Positions 34,294-41,666 of a stretch of DNA of 64,000 nucleotides are shown here, piece by piece; position 1 is the first letter of the stretch, and every line of letters starts with the position of its first letter. The position numbers and the translations under genes were made by a program. The stretch is from CAZLRH01 sp964562015 (GTDB lineage: Bacteria > Verrucomicrobiota > Verrucomicrobiia > Opitutales > JABDGR01): NCBI GenBank assembly GCA_964562015.1, contig CAZLRH010000018.1:7243-71242 (forward strand), read 5' to 3'. Below the pieces are notes generated by a model. The model was given only the letters and a program-made list of their open reading frames with translations, had not been told where the DNA came from and did no database searches.

Positions 34294-35031
34294 ATGAGTC
34301 ACGATTTTGAAAACTTTTCCGAGGGCGACTGGGAAAACCGGGGCGAACTGGCATGGAGTGAATTCGACTGGCAGCAGTACCTGAAGCAGAACGAGAAGGA
34401 AATCGCGCGTTTCCTCGCCCTTTACCTCCAGTACAAGCACGAGCCCACCCACCTCGACACCGTCGCCAAACTCATGGAATGGGGCGACGACGATTGGGCT
34501 CCCGCCGACGACCACGAGGCCCGGCACCGTTCCCAGACCACCACCGCCACCGCCGAGGCCACCCCGCCCGCGCCGCCGCCCGAGGATGAGGAGGACGACG
34601 ACGAACAAGTTTACACCATCCACCGGCACCCGGTGTTCATCGCCACGCGCGGGCTCTACCAGCACATTTACCAGGTGTGGGAGCACTTCATGGGCCCGGC
34701 GAACCCGTTCGCCAACCCGCAACTCGCGTGGAAATTCGGCAGCAGCCTGCACGCCGGCGAGCTTAACGCCATCATGGCCATCCACGCGCTCGACCTGCTG
34801 GATTTTACCCTCGCCATCTGCCACCTCAAGAACGCCCTCAGCGCGGTCAACCACTCGCAAAGCATGCTGCAAATGCTCCCGCCGGTGCACACCGCGCACC
34901 ATGTGGCCTTTTTCCGGGAAATCCAGACAGCGCTGTTCGACCTCCGCGAAATCTGGCTCCGCGTCATGAGCGACTGCCGCGAGGAACACCGCCGCAGAAC
35001 CGCGGGCGAGCAGACGGAAGAGAAGGAGTAG
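34294..35031 (+). CDS. Hypothetical protein with acidic linker
   Basis: 245 residues, not recognized. An N-terminal helical part rich in Trp, Glu and Asp (FENFSEGDWENRGELAW, then IARFLALYLQYKHEP) is joined by a Pro/Glu/Asp-rich linker (about 85-107, with APPPEDEEDDDEQ) to a C-terminal mostly helical domain (HPVFIATRGLYQHIYQVWEHF, AIMAIHALDLLDFTLAICHLKNAL). There is no signal peptide. The hydrophobic stretches are amphipathic rather than clear membrane helices. Codon use matches the GC-rich neighbours, so it appears native. The function is unknown. Confidence 0.75.
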   Translation: MSHDFENFSEGDWENRGELAWSEFDWQQYLKQNEKEIARFLALYLQYKHEPTHLDTVAKLMEWGDDDWAPADDHEARHRSQTTTATAEATPPAPPPEDEEDDDEQVYTIHRHPVFIATRGLYQHIYQVWEHFMGPANPFANPQLAWKFGSSLHAGELNAIMAIHALDLLDFTLAICHLKNALSAVNHSQSMLQMLPPVHTAHHVAFFREIQTALFDLREIWLRVMSDCREEHRRRTAGEQTEEKE

Positions 35032-35097
35032 GATTTGAGCCTGCCTGGAATTCGGAAGCGCTAGCTCAATTATTTCACCGAGGTTTTGATCTCCGAT

Positions 35098-35766
35098 TCA
35101 ATTTTCAAGATATTTCAAGAAAGTCTGCCCAAAAGGCAGGATTACATAAGTTTTTGCGAGCCACCGATTCGCCCAATAGGCTGGGTCTCTAATTCCGTAG
35201 GTGCTCTTAACCGTGATCGTTTCGCTAATCAAAGCCCGCGCCTCCAACTTCGCAAGGTTCTGGACAAACGCCCCGAGTCTATTTTCATCAATTGAAGCAA
35301 ATGGATTTACCATGCTCATTGGGAAAAGATCAGACAAACAAACGGGCACGCCTGATGAGAACATTTTAAGGCAGTTGATGTCGGTGATGTTTAATGAATC
35401 CAGCGCCTCAATGGCATCTACCTTTTCCTCAAGGCCATCACTACTTATGGCAGTAACACAACTGAAAAAGACTGTGGCATAAATGCGCCGCTTAGCATCG
35501 TCAGATTCCACGATTACCTTGCGAATTGTCCTTTCAAGAAGATCAGCAAATTCAGGTGATGCCCTAACAAAAGAGTCTACCGCTTTAACCTTTTCCTCAT
35601 TGGCCCGAATGAGTCCTTCCAATTCCGTCATAAATTCAGTAATCCGTTTTTGAAATCGGAAATTTTCCAACTCACTCCATGCTTGCGCAAAACTACCAGC
35701 AATTGGAATAGAGGCGGCAATGGATCTAAGGCCTCCTGAGACTAAATCACGTATTGGTTTTTCCAT
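35098..35766 (-). CDS. AT-rich orphan hypothetical protein
   Basis: 222-residue protein, not recognized. It begins with a Gly/Ala hydrophobic segment (LRSIAASIPIAGSFAQAW), followed by long helices (FRFQKRITEFMTELEGLIRANEEKVKAVDS) and a mixed C-terminal half (IEALDSLNITDINCLKMF). Its base composition is far more AT-rich than all neighbours, a sign of recent acquisition. It lies directly beside the RAYT/REP block. The layout, a membrane-active-looking N-terminus and a helical body, is seen in some anti-phage effectors, but nothing proves that here. Confidence 0.7.
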   Translation of the reverse strand: MEKPIRDLVSGGLRSIAASIPIAGSFAQAWSELENFRFQKRITEFMTELEGLIRANEEKVKAVDSFVRASPEFADLLERTIRKVIVESDDAKRRIYATVFFSCVTAISSDGLEEKVDAIEALDSLNITDINCLKMFSSGVPVCLSDLFPMSMVNPFASIDENRLGAFVQNLAKLEARALISETITVKSTYGIRDPAYWANRWLAKTYVILPFGQTFLKYLEN

Positions 35767-35895
35767 TTTTAAAAAATTAGTTATTCAGGATACATTTCAT
35801 TGTCCCAAGTACCATAAGAGGTCAAAATTAATATATACCCACCCACTTTCTATTGGATCCAGCCTAAGCCACTCACGTACACGGCCTTTCTATTC

Positions 35896-36014
35896 GGCGC
35901 GCTGAGGTCAGCGCGCCCTATCTCGGAGCTAGGCCGGTCCGGAGGCCCGGCCCTACCCCAATCTCGGAATGAGGCAGGTCTTAGGTAGGGCGGGACGTCC
36001 TCGGCCCGCCTAGC
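35896..36014. repeat. REP-like palindromic element, 3' side of RAYT
   Basis: Two structures. First, a perfect 9-bp-stem hairpin GGCGCGCTG / CAGCGCGCC (35896-35917). Second, a long inverted repeat: left arm 35928-35957 (GCTAGGCCGGTCCGGAGGCC...) and right arm 35984-36014 (GGTAGGGCGGGACGTCC...GCCTAGC), joined by a loop containing TCGGAATGAGGC. The same arms and loop recur at 36591-36683 on the other side of the transposase gene, whose stop codon is 16 bp away. Confidence 0.8.
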
Positions 36015-36029
36015 TTCTTTGCAGGCTGC

Positions 36030-36500
36030 CTAACTTCCGGATTTTTCATCCACCGCGCGTAGCACCCATGGCCATTCCCCAGCCTGGTTGACCAATTTGC
36101 CTCGAACTGGATTATTGCGGATATAAGTCTCCTTCTCTTCCAATGCCGCCAGATCGCGGGGACGATGCTCAAAAAAGTCCCGCTGCCAGCGGACACCACT
36201 CGCCTTGGCCACATAGGATTTCCATGCGGCAACGACCTTGCGCAAGGATTCCGCGGGCGGAACCGCCACAAGGCCATGCACATGGTCAGGCATGATTAAA
36301 AACAGCCGCACATACCAGCGCCCAATTCTGTGATAGCGGAGGGCCGAGGCCAGCAACTGCTGTGGGACTCCTTCGCGCAGTAATGGACGCAACTCGCGAT
36401 CAGTTGCACAAAGGGTGATAAAAATGACTGACCCCTCAGCTATCCAGGAAGGTGTAGCGTGATGCAGCCGCTTGCGGACAAAATATTTCGAGCTGGGCAC
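36030..36500 (-). CDS. REP-associated tyrosine transposase (RAYT)
   Basis: 156-residue Y1/HUH single-strand nuclease of the TnpA_REP family. The HUH metal motif is MPDHVHGLV, and the catalytic Tyr is in EKETYIRNNPVRGKLV. IFITLCATDRELRPLL and WKSYVAKASGVRWQRDFFEHRPRD are also typical of RAYTs. Such enzymes cut and move the REP palindromes that flank them. Both sides carry such palindromes, and catalytic residues look intact. No second open frame is needed for this family. Confidence 0.92.
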   Translation of the reverse strand: MPSSKYFVRKRLHHATPSWIAEGSVIFITLCATDRELRPLLREGVPQQLLASALRYHRIGRWYVRLFLIMPDHVHGLVAVPPAESLRKVVAAWKSYVAKASGVRWQRDFFEHRPRDLAALEEKETYIRNNPVRGKLVNQAGEWPWVLRAVDEKSGS

Positions 36501-36545
36501 CGCGAATGGAAAACAGAATGGGTGCCATTATTTCAAGCGGGAAAG

Positions 36546-36683
36546 GAGCTAGGCGGGTCCGGCCTTCAGCAAACTCAGGCCAGCGCCTGCGCTAGGCGGG
36601 TCCGGAGGCCCCGCCCTACCCAAAATTTCGGAATGAGGCTTGTTCAATTCTTAGGTAGGGCGGGACCTCCGGGCCCGCCTAGC
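36546..36683. repeat. REP-like palindromic element, 5' side of RAYT
   Basis: A complete inverted repeat has arms 36591-36620 (GCTAGGCGGGTCCGGAGGCC...) and 36654-36683 (GGTAGGGCGGGACCTCC...GCCTAGC). Its loop holds TTCGGAATGAGGCTTG. A partial extra copy of the left arm lies at 36546-36563. Arms and loop match the element on the other side of the RAYT gene. The right arm ends just before the YdeI-family stop codon. Confidence 0.82.
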
Positions 36684-36685
36684 CC

Positions 36686-37291
36686 TCAACACTTCCCATA
36701 CTTCCAATTTCTTGATTTGCCTTGGGTGAGCCAGTCAAGGGTGGTGGCGAGGCGTTTTTCACGCGTCTCGGGGCGCTTGGCTTCGGTGATCCATTCGATG
36801 TATTCGCGCTTGTGGCTGGGCGGCAGGTTCGCGAAGGCGGCGCCGGCTTTGGCATTTTTCTTCAACAGGGCAGCGAGGTCCTTGGGCGTGGCCAGGGCCT
36901 TTTTCGGCTTGGCGGCGGCGCGGGCGGGCGCGCCGGAGGCGTTGAGCTTCATGGCTGCGCGCAGGTAGCCCAACAGGATTTTGTCCGCGGGCAAATCCTG
37001 CATGCTCCTGAGGCGTCCGAAGGAGTTCATCGCGTTCTCCCCGTCGTGGCCGTCGGCGGCGACGATTTGCTTCATGCCCTGGTGCCAGAAACCGAAGACC
37101 GCGTGGGCCTTGAAGGCGGCCATGATGCAGAGAATCCCGTGATACTGAAACGCCGGCATGCGCCACTTGATATCTTCGGTGACGTCCGGGCAGGCGCGGT
37201 GGACGAGCGCGCGCAGGTGCGTGAGGATGGGCCGGGCGTAAGCGGGGGCGGTGGCGAGGTAGGCATCGACGCGCGGATCAGTGTTTTTCAT
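36686..37291 (-). CDS. DUF1801/YdeI-type protein
   Basis: 201-residue soluble protein. The N-terminal half is a DUF1801 (YdhG-like) domain: VDAYLATAPAYARPILTHLRALV, then DVTEDIKWRMPAFQYHGILCIMAAFKAHAVFGFW. The C-terminal half matches the YdeI/OmpD-associated tail: FANLPPSHKREYIEWITEAKRPETREKRLATTLDWLTQGK. A basic Ala/Lys linker joins them. The family is linked to bacteriocin or polymyxin tolerance in some bacteria, with the mechanism unknown. The start at 37291 is the ATG at the DUF1801 boundary. Confidence 0.85.
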   Translation of the reverse strand: MKNTDPRVDAYLATAPAYARPILTHLRALVHRACPDVTEDIKWRMPAFQYHGILCIMAAFKAHAVFGFWHQGMKQIVAADGHDGENAMNSFGRLRSMQDLPADKILLGYLRAAMKLNASGAPARAAAKPKKALATPKDLAALLKKNAKAGAAFANLPPSHKREYIEWITEAKRPETREKRLATTLDWLTQGKSRNWKYGKC

Positions 37292-37357
37292 GGCTGGGGA
37301 GCGTAAGCTTTTGGCGCGGCGCGGCAAGCCGAGAGGGCGGCAGTCATTGCTGCGTTG

Positions 37358-37595
37358 TAGCGCGGAGCTTCAGCCCGCGCCTATTTTGTTTTAAGTAGCC
37401 TGCGCTCGGGCCAACCAACAACAAAACCTGCGCGGGCTAAAGCACCGCGCTACGAAGGCAGTCCACGCGCGCTTGCAGCCCGCGCGCGCCTGCCGCCAGC
37501 AAGAAACGTGCGGTGCTGTCTCAGCTTGGGTGGAGCGGGCGCTCCGCGCCCGCTTGCACTTTTTGGGTAAACGCTCCCGGAGGTCGCGTTCCACC
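37358..37595. repeat. Second family of REP-like inverted repeats
   Basis: A 23-bp inverted repeat joins 37358-37380 (TAGCGCGGAGCTTCAGCCC...) to 37430-37452, with 21 of 23 positions matching. A second pair joins GGGTGGAGCG (37528-37537) to CGCGTTCCACCC (37584-37595), with an internal hairpin GAGCGGGCGCTCC-GCGCCCGC between them. They differ from the RAYT-flanking family. The 363-bp gap 37292-37654 has no gene that I can support. Confidence 0.7.
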
Positions 37596-37654
37596 CCTGC
37601 CCGATTAGCTTCTCCACCCTACATCAGCGATGAACCTCACTCTCCGTCTCACCC

Positions 37655-38146
37655 TCACCGCGCGTGGGACGCCGGCTGAACAAATTGCGCGTGCACCGTG
37701 TGCACCAGTTTGCCGTGCTGCGAGACCTTGTCGGTGTACACGAAATGAAAAACGCCGTGCTGGCCCGGGTACCCAAAGAGCACCGCCTCGTGGTCGCCTT
37801 CGTCGTCGGCATATTCAAAGACAATTTCCAAATCCTCGGGGTCGTCCGCGATGCGGAAATATTTTCCCGTAAAATAGTCCAAGCCGTTATCAACCTCCAG
37901 CTTGTGATTGGCGAAGAGCGCCAAGTCGGCGAAGCCGTTGGGCTGGCCGTGCAGGAGCACCTCAAAGCTTTCGGGATGGTTCTCCCGGCGGAGGGTGAAC
38001 CGGGCCGTGCCATGGCGAAGGGCGGCGCCGGAGGCACTGGTCACCGTGTAGGAACCCTGTAAAACGGTGGGCGCCGCCTCCAGGCGGCCGGCCATGACGG
38101 GCAAAAATACGGCCAGGAGCAAAATCCAGCGGGAAAGTCGTTTCAT
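37655..38146 (-). CDS. Exported hypothetical protein
   Basis: 163 residues with a clear signal peptide (MKRLSRWILLLAVFLPVMAG, cleavage near RLEAA-AP). The mature part is beta-rich (VLQGSYTVTSASGAALRHGTARFTL, FHFVYTDKVSQHGKLVHTVHAQF) with an acidic centre (DDPEDLEIVFEYADDEGD). No domain is recognized. The ATG at 38146 is chosen because it directly starts the signal peptide. It is probably periplasmic or outer-membrane associated. Confidence 0.7.
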   Translation of the reverse strand: MKRLSRWILLLAVFLPVMAGRLEAAPTVLQGSYTVTSASGAALRHGTARFTLRRENHPESFEVLLHGQPNGFADLALFANHKLEVDNGLDYFTGKYFRIADDPEDLEIVFEYADDEGDHEAVLFGYPGQHGVFHFVYTDKVSQHGKLVHTVHAQFVQPASHAR

Positions 38147-38332
38147 AAAAGATCGAGCATAAGCCGGGGTCGTCCGGGAGCAAGCCCCCTGCGCGAGCAT
38201 CCCACTACGGATCAGAGGGTTGGCGCGCCTGTATATTTCATGATGACACACAACTCCGACGCGGCCTTATTCAGGGCCGTCGCCAGCGACGCCCCAACCC
38301 TCAGCGGTGTTTAACCTGTCCCCGCTTTGGAC

Positions 38333-38361
38333 TTGCCAGCGCCCGGTCCGCTTCGGTAAAT
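38333..38361 (+). promoter_or_regulatory. Putative promoter of tRNA-Lys
   Basis: TTGCCA at 38333-38338, 17-bp spacer, GTAAAT (within GTAAATAAT) at 38356-38361, 47 bp upstream of the mature tRNA 5' end. Spacing is ideal; both hexamers are imperfect. Confidence 0.35.
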
Positions 38362-38407
38362 AATCAAGTTTGCGCGGGCTGGAAAAGTCCGTCCGCGTCA
38401 CAGTATC

Positions 38408-38479
<72 letters not shown>

Positions 38480-38617
38480 CTTTTTCAGAAAACAGCCGCT
38501 CACCGGCCCGAGGTATTGTGCTCGTTGGCCCGAATAGGGAATGATAAATGCTCCCGTAGGAAACGTTCGCGCCATTAATCATGATGTCGCGCCACGGTTC
38601 CCTAACGCACTCATACC

Positions 38618-39217
38618 ATGAAAAAACTACTCACCCTCGCCGGTCTACTGGCCGTTCTCACCCTCCCCGTTCACGCCGCCGTTTTGCTGACGGTCGACGT
38701 CACGAATCCCTTGGCGGTCACCTTCACCGCGACAAGTAATTTCTCGCTGACCAACAATTCCAGCTTCACTGAAAACGACGGCACGGACCTCATTGCGTTC
38801 TTCACGTCGACCAGTACCTCCTCAGGCGCGACCACGGGCACCTTGCGGCCGGCCGGCACGACCAACAACTTCAATACAATGTCTCCCGACAACTATTCGG
38901 GCTCGATCATTGATTTGAATCTCTTTACTATTCCGGGCACGGAATTCCAGGCTTATACCACTTCCACCACGGCCTTCACGGGGGTGGCGACGATCAACCT
39001 GGGCGGGGACTTCCTGCCGAGTCCGGGCGCCAGCGGCGACATCCGGGCAGGCTTTTATGGAAGTGGGAGTGGCTCCCTCAGTGGCATCCTCGGAACGTGG
39101 ACCGTCGTGCCAGAGCCGTCGACCTTCGCGCCGGTGATTGCTCTCGCCGCACTGGCCGGGGCGATGTGGTCACGCCAACGTCGCAAGGTCGCCCTCCCCG
39201 TCGTGGTTCCGGCCTAA
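38618..39217 (+). CDS. PEP-CTERM sorting domain protein
   Basis: 199-residue exported protein. It has a signal peptide (KKLLTLAGLLAVLTLPVHA), a Thr/Ser/Asn-rich beta-type middle, and the C-terminal PEP-CTERM signal: VPEPST, hydrophobic FAPVIALAALAGAMW, then basic SRQRRK. PEP-CTERM proteins are processed by exosortase and released to or retained at the cell surface or exopolysaccharide. The exosortase gene is not in this window. A short tail of 9 residues after the basic cluster is slightly longer than normal. Confidence 0.9.
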   Translation: MKKLLTLAGLLAVLTLPVHAAVLLTVDVTNPLAVTFTATSNFSLTNNSSFTENDGTDLIAFFTSTSTSSGATTGTLRPAGTTNNFNTMSPDNYSGSIIDLNLFTIPGTEFQAYTTSTTAFTGVATINLGGDFLPSPGASGDIRAGFYGSGSGSLSGILGTWTVVPEPSTFAPVIALAALAGAMWSRQRRKVALPVVVPA

Positions 39218-39384
39218 AGCCAGACCTGGGAAAAAGGCGGGCGCGTTTGGCCACGAGTGAGTTTTAATTGAGAACCATTGAGGAAATGGCCGGGGTGGAA
39301 CGTGTCCTGCTGCCAGCCCTAAGTATTTAGCCCTTTGCCTTTTCCATTTTGCATTCTTCATTTTATCTTCTGCGTTGCTTGCCC

Positions 39385-40089
39385 ATGCGCCTCCACGTTT
39401 TCCAGCATGTCGCGTTTGAAGGCCCGGCGGAAATTGCGCGCTGGGCGAAGGAGCGCGGGCATACCCTGACTGTCACGCCGTGGTACAAGGGTGCGCCCGC
39501 ACCGGAACTGGCGGAAGTGGACGGGCTGGTCGTCATGGGCGGGCCGATGAATATTTACGAGCACCGGTCACATCCGTGGCTGCGGACGGAAAAGGAATTT
39601 CTCGCGCGGGCGCTGGCAAACGGCCGGCCCGTGGTGGGCGTATGTCTCGGCGCGCAATTGCTGGCGGACGTTTTGGGCGGACGCGTCTATCAAAATTCCG
39701 TCCGGGAAATCGGCTGGTGGCCGGTGCGCTGGCACACCGCGGCCCGCGCCGCGCCGGGGTGGGATTTTTTGCCCGCGAGTTCCATCCCGCTGCACTGGCA
39801 TGGCGACACGTTTGATTTGCCCCCGCACGCGCAATGGCTGGCGGAATCGGACGACTGCGCGCACCAGGCCTTTGCGTGGGGGCGTCTCGCGCTGGGGCTG
39901 CAATTCCATCTCGAAGTGTCGCCGGATTCGCTGCGCGCGTTGGTGGAAAATTGCGGCAATGAATTGATGCCCGGCGTGCCGCGCATCCAAAATGCGACTG
40001 AAATTGAAGCAGGGCTCGCCTGGCACCAGCCCACGAATTTGCCGCTGCTTTGGCGCCTGCTGGATGCGTGGTTTGGCGGTGCGGATTAG
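39385..40089 (+). CDS. Class I glutamine amidotransferase
   Basis: 234-residue GATase1 domain protein (COG0518 type). The oxyanion strand motif is LVVMGGPMNIYEH, the nucleophile elbow GVCLGAQLLADVLGG (catalytic Cys), and the His in LGLQFHLEVSPD. This free-standing type resembles GMP synthase-like amidotransferases that hydrolyse glutamine or gamma-glutamyl compounds. The substrate is unknown. The ATG at 39385 (MRLHVFQHV) is the natural domain start. Confidence 0.88.
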   Translation: MRLHVFQHVAFEGPAEIARWAKERGHTLTVTPWYKGAPAPELAEVDGLVVMGGPMNIYEHRSHPWLRTEKEFLARALANGRPVVGVCLGAQLLADVLGGRVYQNSVREIGWWPVRWHTAARAAPGWDFLPASSIPLHWHGDTFDLPPHAQWLAESDDCAHQAFAWGRLALGLQFHLEVSPDSLRALVENCGNELMPGVPRIQNATEIEAGLAWHQPTNLPLLWRLLDAWFGGAD

Positions 40090-40164
40090 TGCTCAACTTG
40101 TTACAACCACGGAAAGTGCGGATGCACTTGCCCGGCGGGCCGCAATCGTCTATCGCCTCGGGCC

Positions 40165-41469
40165 ATGCGCATCACCGATTTGCGGATTCACTCCATCGCC
40201 ATTGCCGACCCGCCGTTGCGCAGCTCCTACGGCCTACATGCGCCCTACGCGCTGCGCACCATCATCGAACTGCAGAGCGATGACGGCATCGTGGGCCTGA
40301 GCGAAACTTATGGCGGCGAAGCACAGGCGCAACAACTCGAAGCGCTGCGTCCGCAAATCCTCGGCGCCAACCCGTATCGACTGACGGGCCTGCTTTCCCC
40401 GCTCGTGGAAGGTGAAGGCGCGGGCGACGCCCGCTCGCAAACCCACCACGTGCCGGGAGAAAATCCGCTCGACGCCACGACGCGCACCTTCGCTGCGATT
40501 GAAGTCGCGTGCCTGGACCTCATCGGCAAAACCGTCGGCCAGCCGGTGTGCGATCTCATCGGCGGGCGCGTGCGCGACGAAGTGCCGTTTTCGGCCTATC
40601 CCTTCTACAAACATGCGGGCGGCGGCGGCGAGGGCGCAGACGCCCGCGAGGATGTCTATGGCGAGGCGCTGACTCCGGAAGGCTTGGTGCGCCAGACACA
40701 AAAAATGATTTCCCAGTACGGCTTCGGTTCCATCAAGTTCAAGGCGGGCGTCCTGGCGCCCGACGTGGAAATTGAAACCATCCGGCAGCTTTATCGCGCG
40801 CTGGGCCCGACGGTGCCGCTGCGCATTGATCCCAATTCCGCCTGGACGGTGGCAACCTCCGTGCGCGTGGGCCGGGAACTGGCGGTGGAACTGGGCCGCG
40901 GCGGGTATCTCGAGGATCCGACGGCTGGTCTTGAAAACATGGCCGAAGTGCGCCGCCGTCTGCTCGCCGAGGGAATCTCGACGCCGCTGGCCAGCAATGT
41001 CGCCGTGACTTCGTTTCCCGATCTTCCACGGTCAGTTAAAATCGACGCGGTGCAAATCATTCTCTGTGACCATCATTATTGGGGCGGCATGCGGCAGGTG
41101 CAGCATCTCGCGCGGCTGGCCAAAACGTTCGGCCTCGGCCTGTCGATGCACTCGAACAGCCACCTCGGCATTTCGCTGATGGCGATGGCGCATGTGGCCG
41201 CCGCGACGCCGCACCTCACGTATGCGTGCGACACGCATTATCCGTGGCAGTCGGCGCTGGATGAAGTCGTGCTCGGCGGCCGGATTCCGATCAAAAACGG
41301 CTGCGTGCGCATTCTCGACCGGCCCGGTCTCGGCGTGGAGCTGGACCACGATCAGCTCGCGCGCGGACGCGAGCGCTACGCCAAATGCCCCTACCGCAAG
41401 CGCGACGACGAATGGGAAATGCGCAAGCATGTGGACCCGGCCTGGAAGCGCGTCTTGCCGCGGTGGTAG
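40165..41469 (+). CDS. Glucarate dehydratase-like enolase superfamily enzyme
   Basis: 434-residue protein with the MR_MLE capping and barrel domains. The N-terminal LRIHSIAIADPPLRSSYGLHAPY, the base-bearing GSIKFKAGVLAPDVE (K-x-K), the metal site LRIDPNSAW, the LEDPT segment, and the His-Asp-type end GLSMHSNSHLGISLM closely follow glucarate dehydratases (GudD). These convert D-glucarate to 5-keto-4-deoxyglucarate. It lies upstream of a PL4 lyase on the same strand, which fits uronate or aldarate use, but the substrate is inferred by family only. Confidence 0.88.
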   Translation: MRITDLRIHSIAIADPPLRSSYGLHAPYALRTIIELQSDDGIVGLSETYGGEAQAQQLEALRPQILGANPYRLTGLLSPLVEGEGAGDARSQTHHVPGENPLDATTRTFAAIEVACLDLIGKTVGQPVCDLIGGRVRDEVPFSAYPFYKHAGGGGEGADAREDVYGEALTPEGLVRQTQKMISQYGFGSIKFKAGVLAPDVEIETIRQLYRALGPTVPLRIDPNSAWTVATSVRVGRELAVELGRGGYLEDPTAGLENMAEVRRRLLAEGISTPLASNVAVTSFPDLPRSVKIDAVQIILCDHHYWGGMRQVQHLARLAKTFGLGLSMHSNSHLGISLMAMAHVAAATPHLTYACDTHYPWQSALDEVVLGGRIPIKNGCVRILDRPGLGVELDHDQLARGRERYAKCPYRKRDDEWEMRKHVDPAWKRVLPRW

Positions 41470-41666
41470 GGAAAAAGAGAAGCATGCGGGCCATGCCCAA
41501 AGTCCCGGACGCGGATGAGGGCGTAAAACCAGATTTCGCATCCACCTCAGGCCCCCATCTCCCGTCTTGCCACGCCGGGGCCAACGGCTTAAACGAAAGC
41601 TTCCACCCCTTTGATTTCCCCCGCCGGGAACCTTCCCTGGTCCTCCCGGTTAGAAAAGGCCACCCC

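Noticed and set aside
41385..41666. Extension of the PL4 frame upstream of the signal peptide.
   Set aside because: Overlaps the end of the glucarate dehydratase-like gene and lacks protein character.
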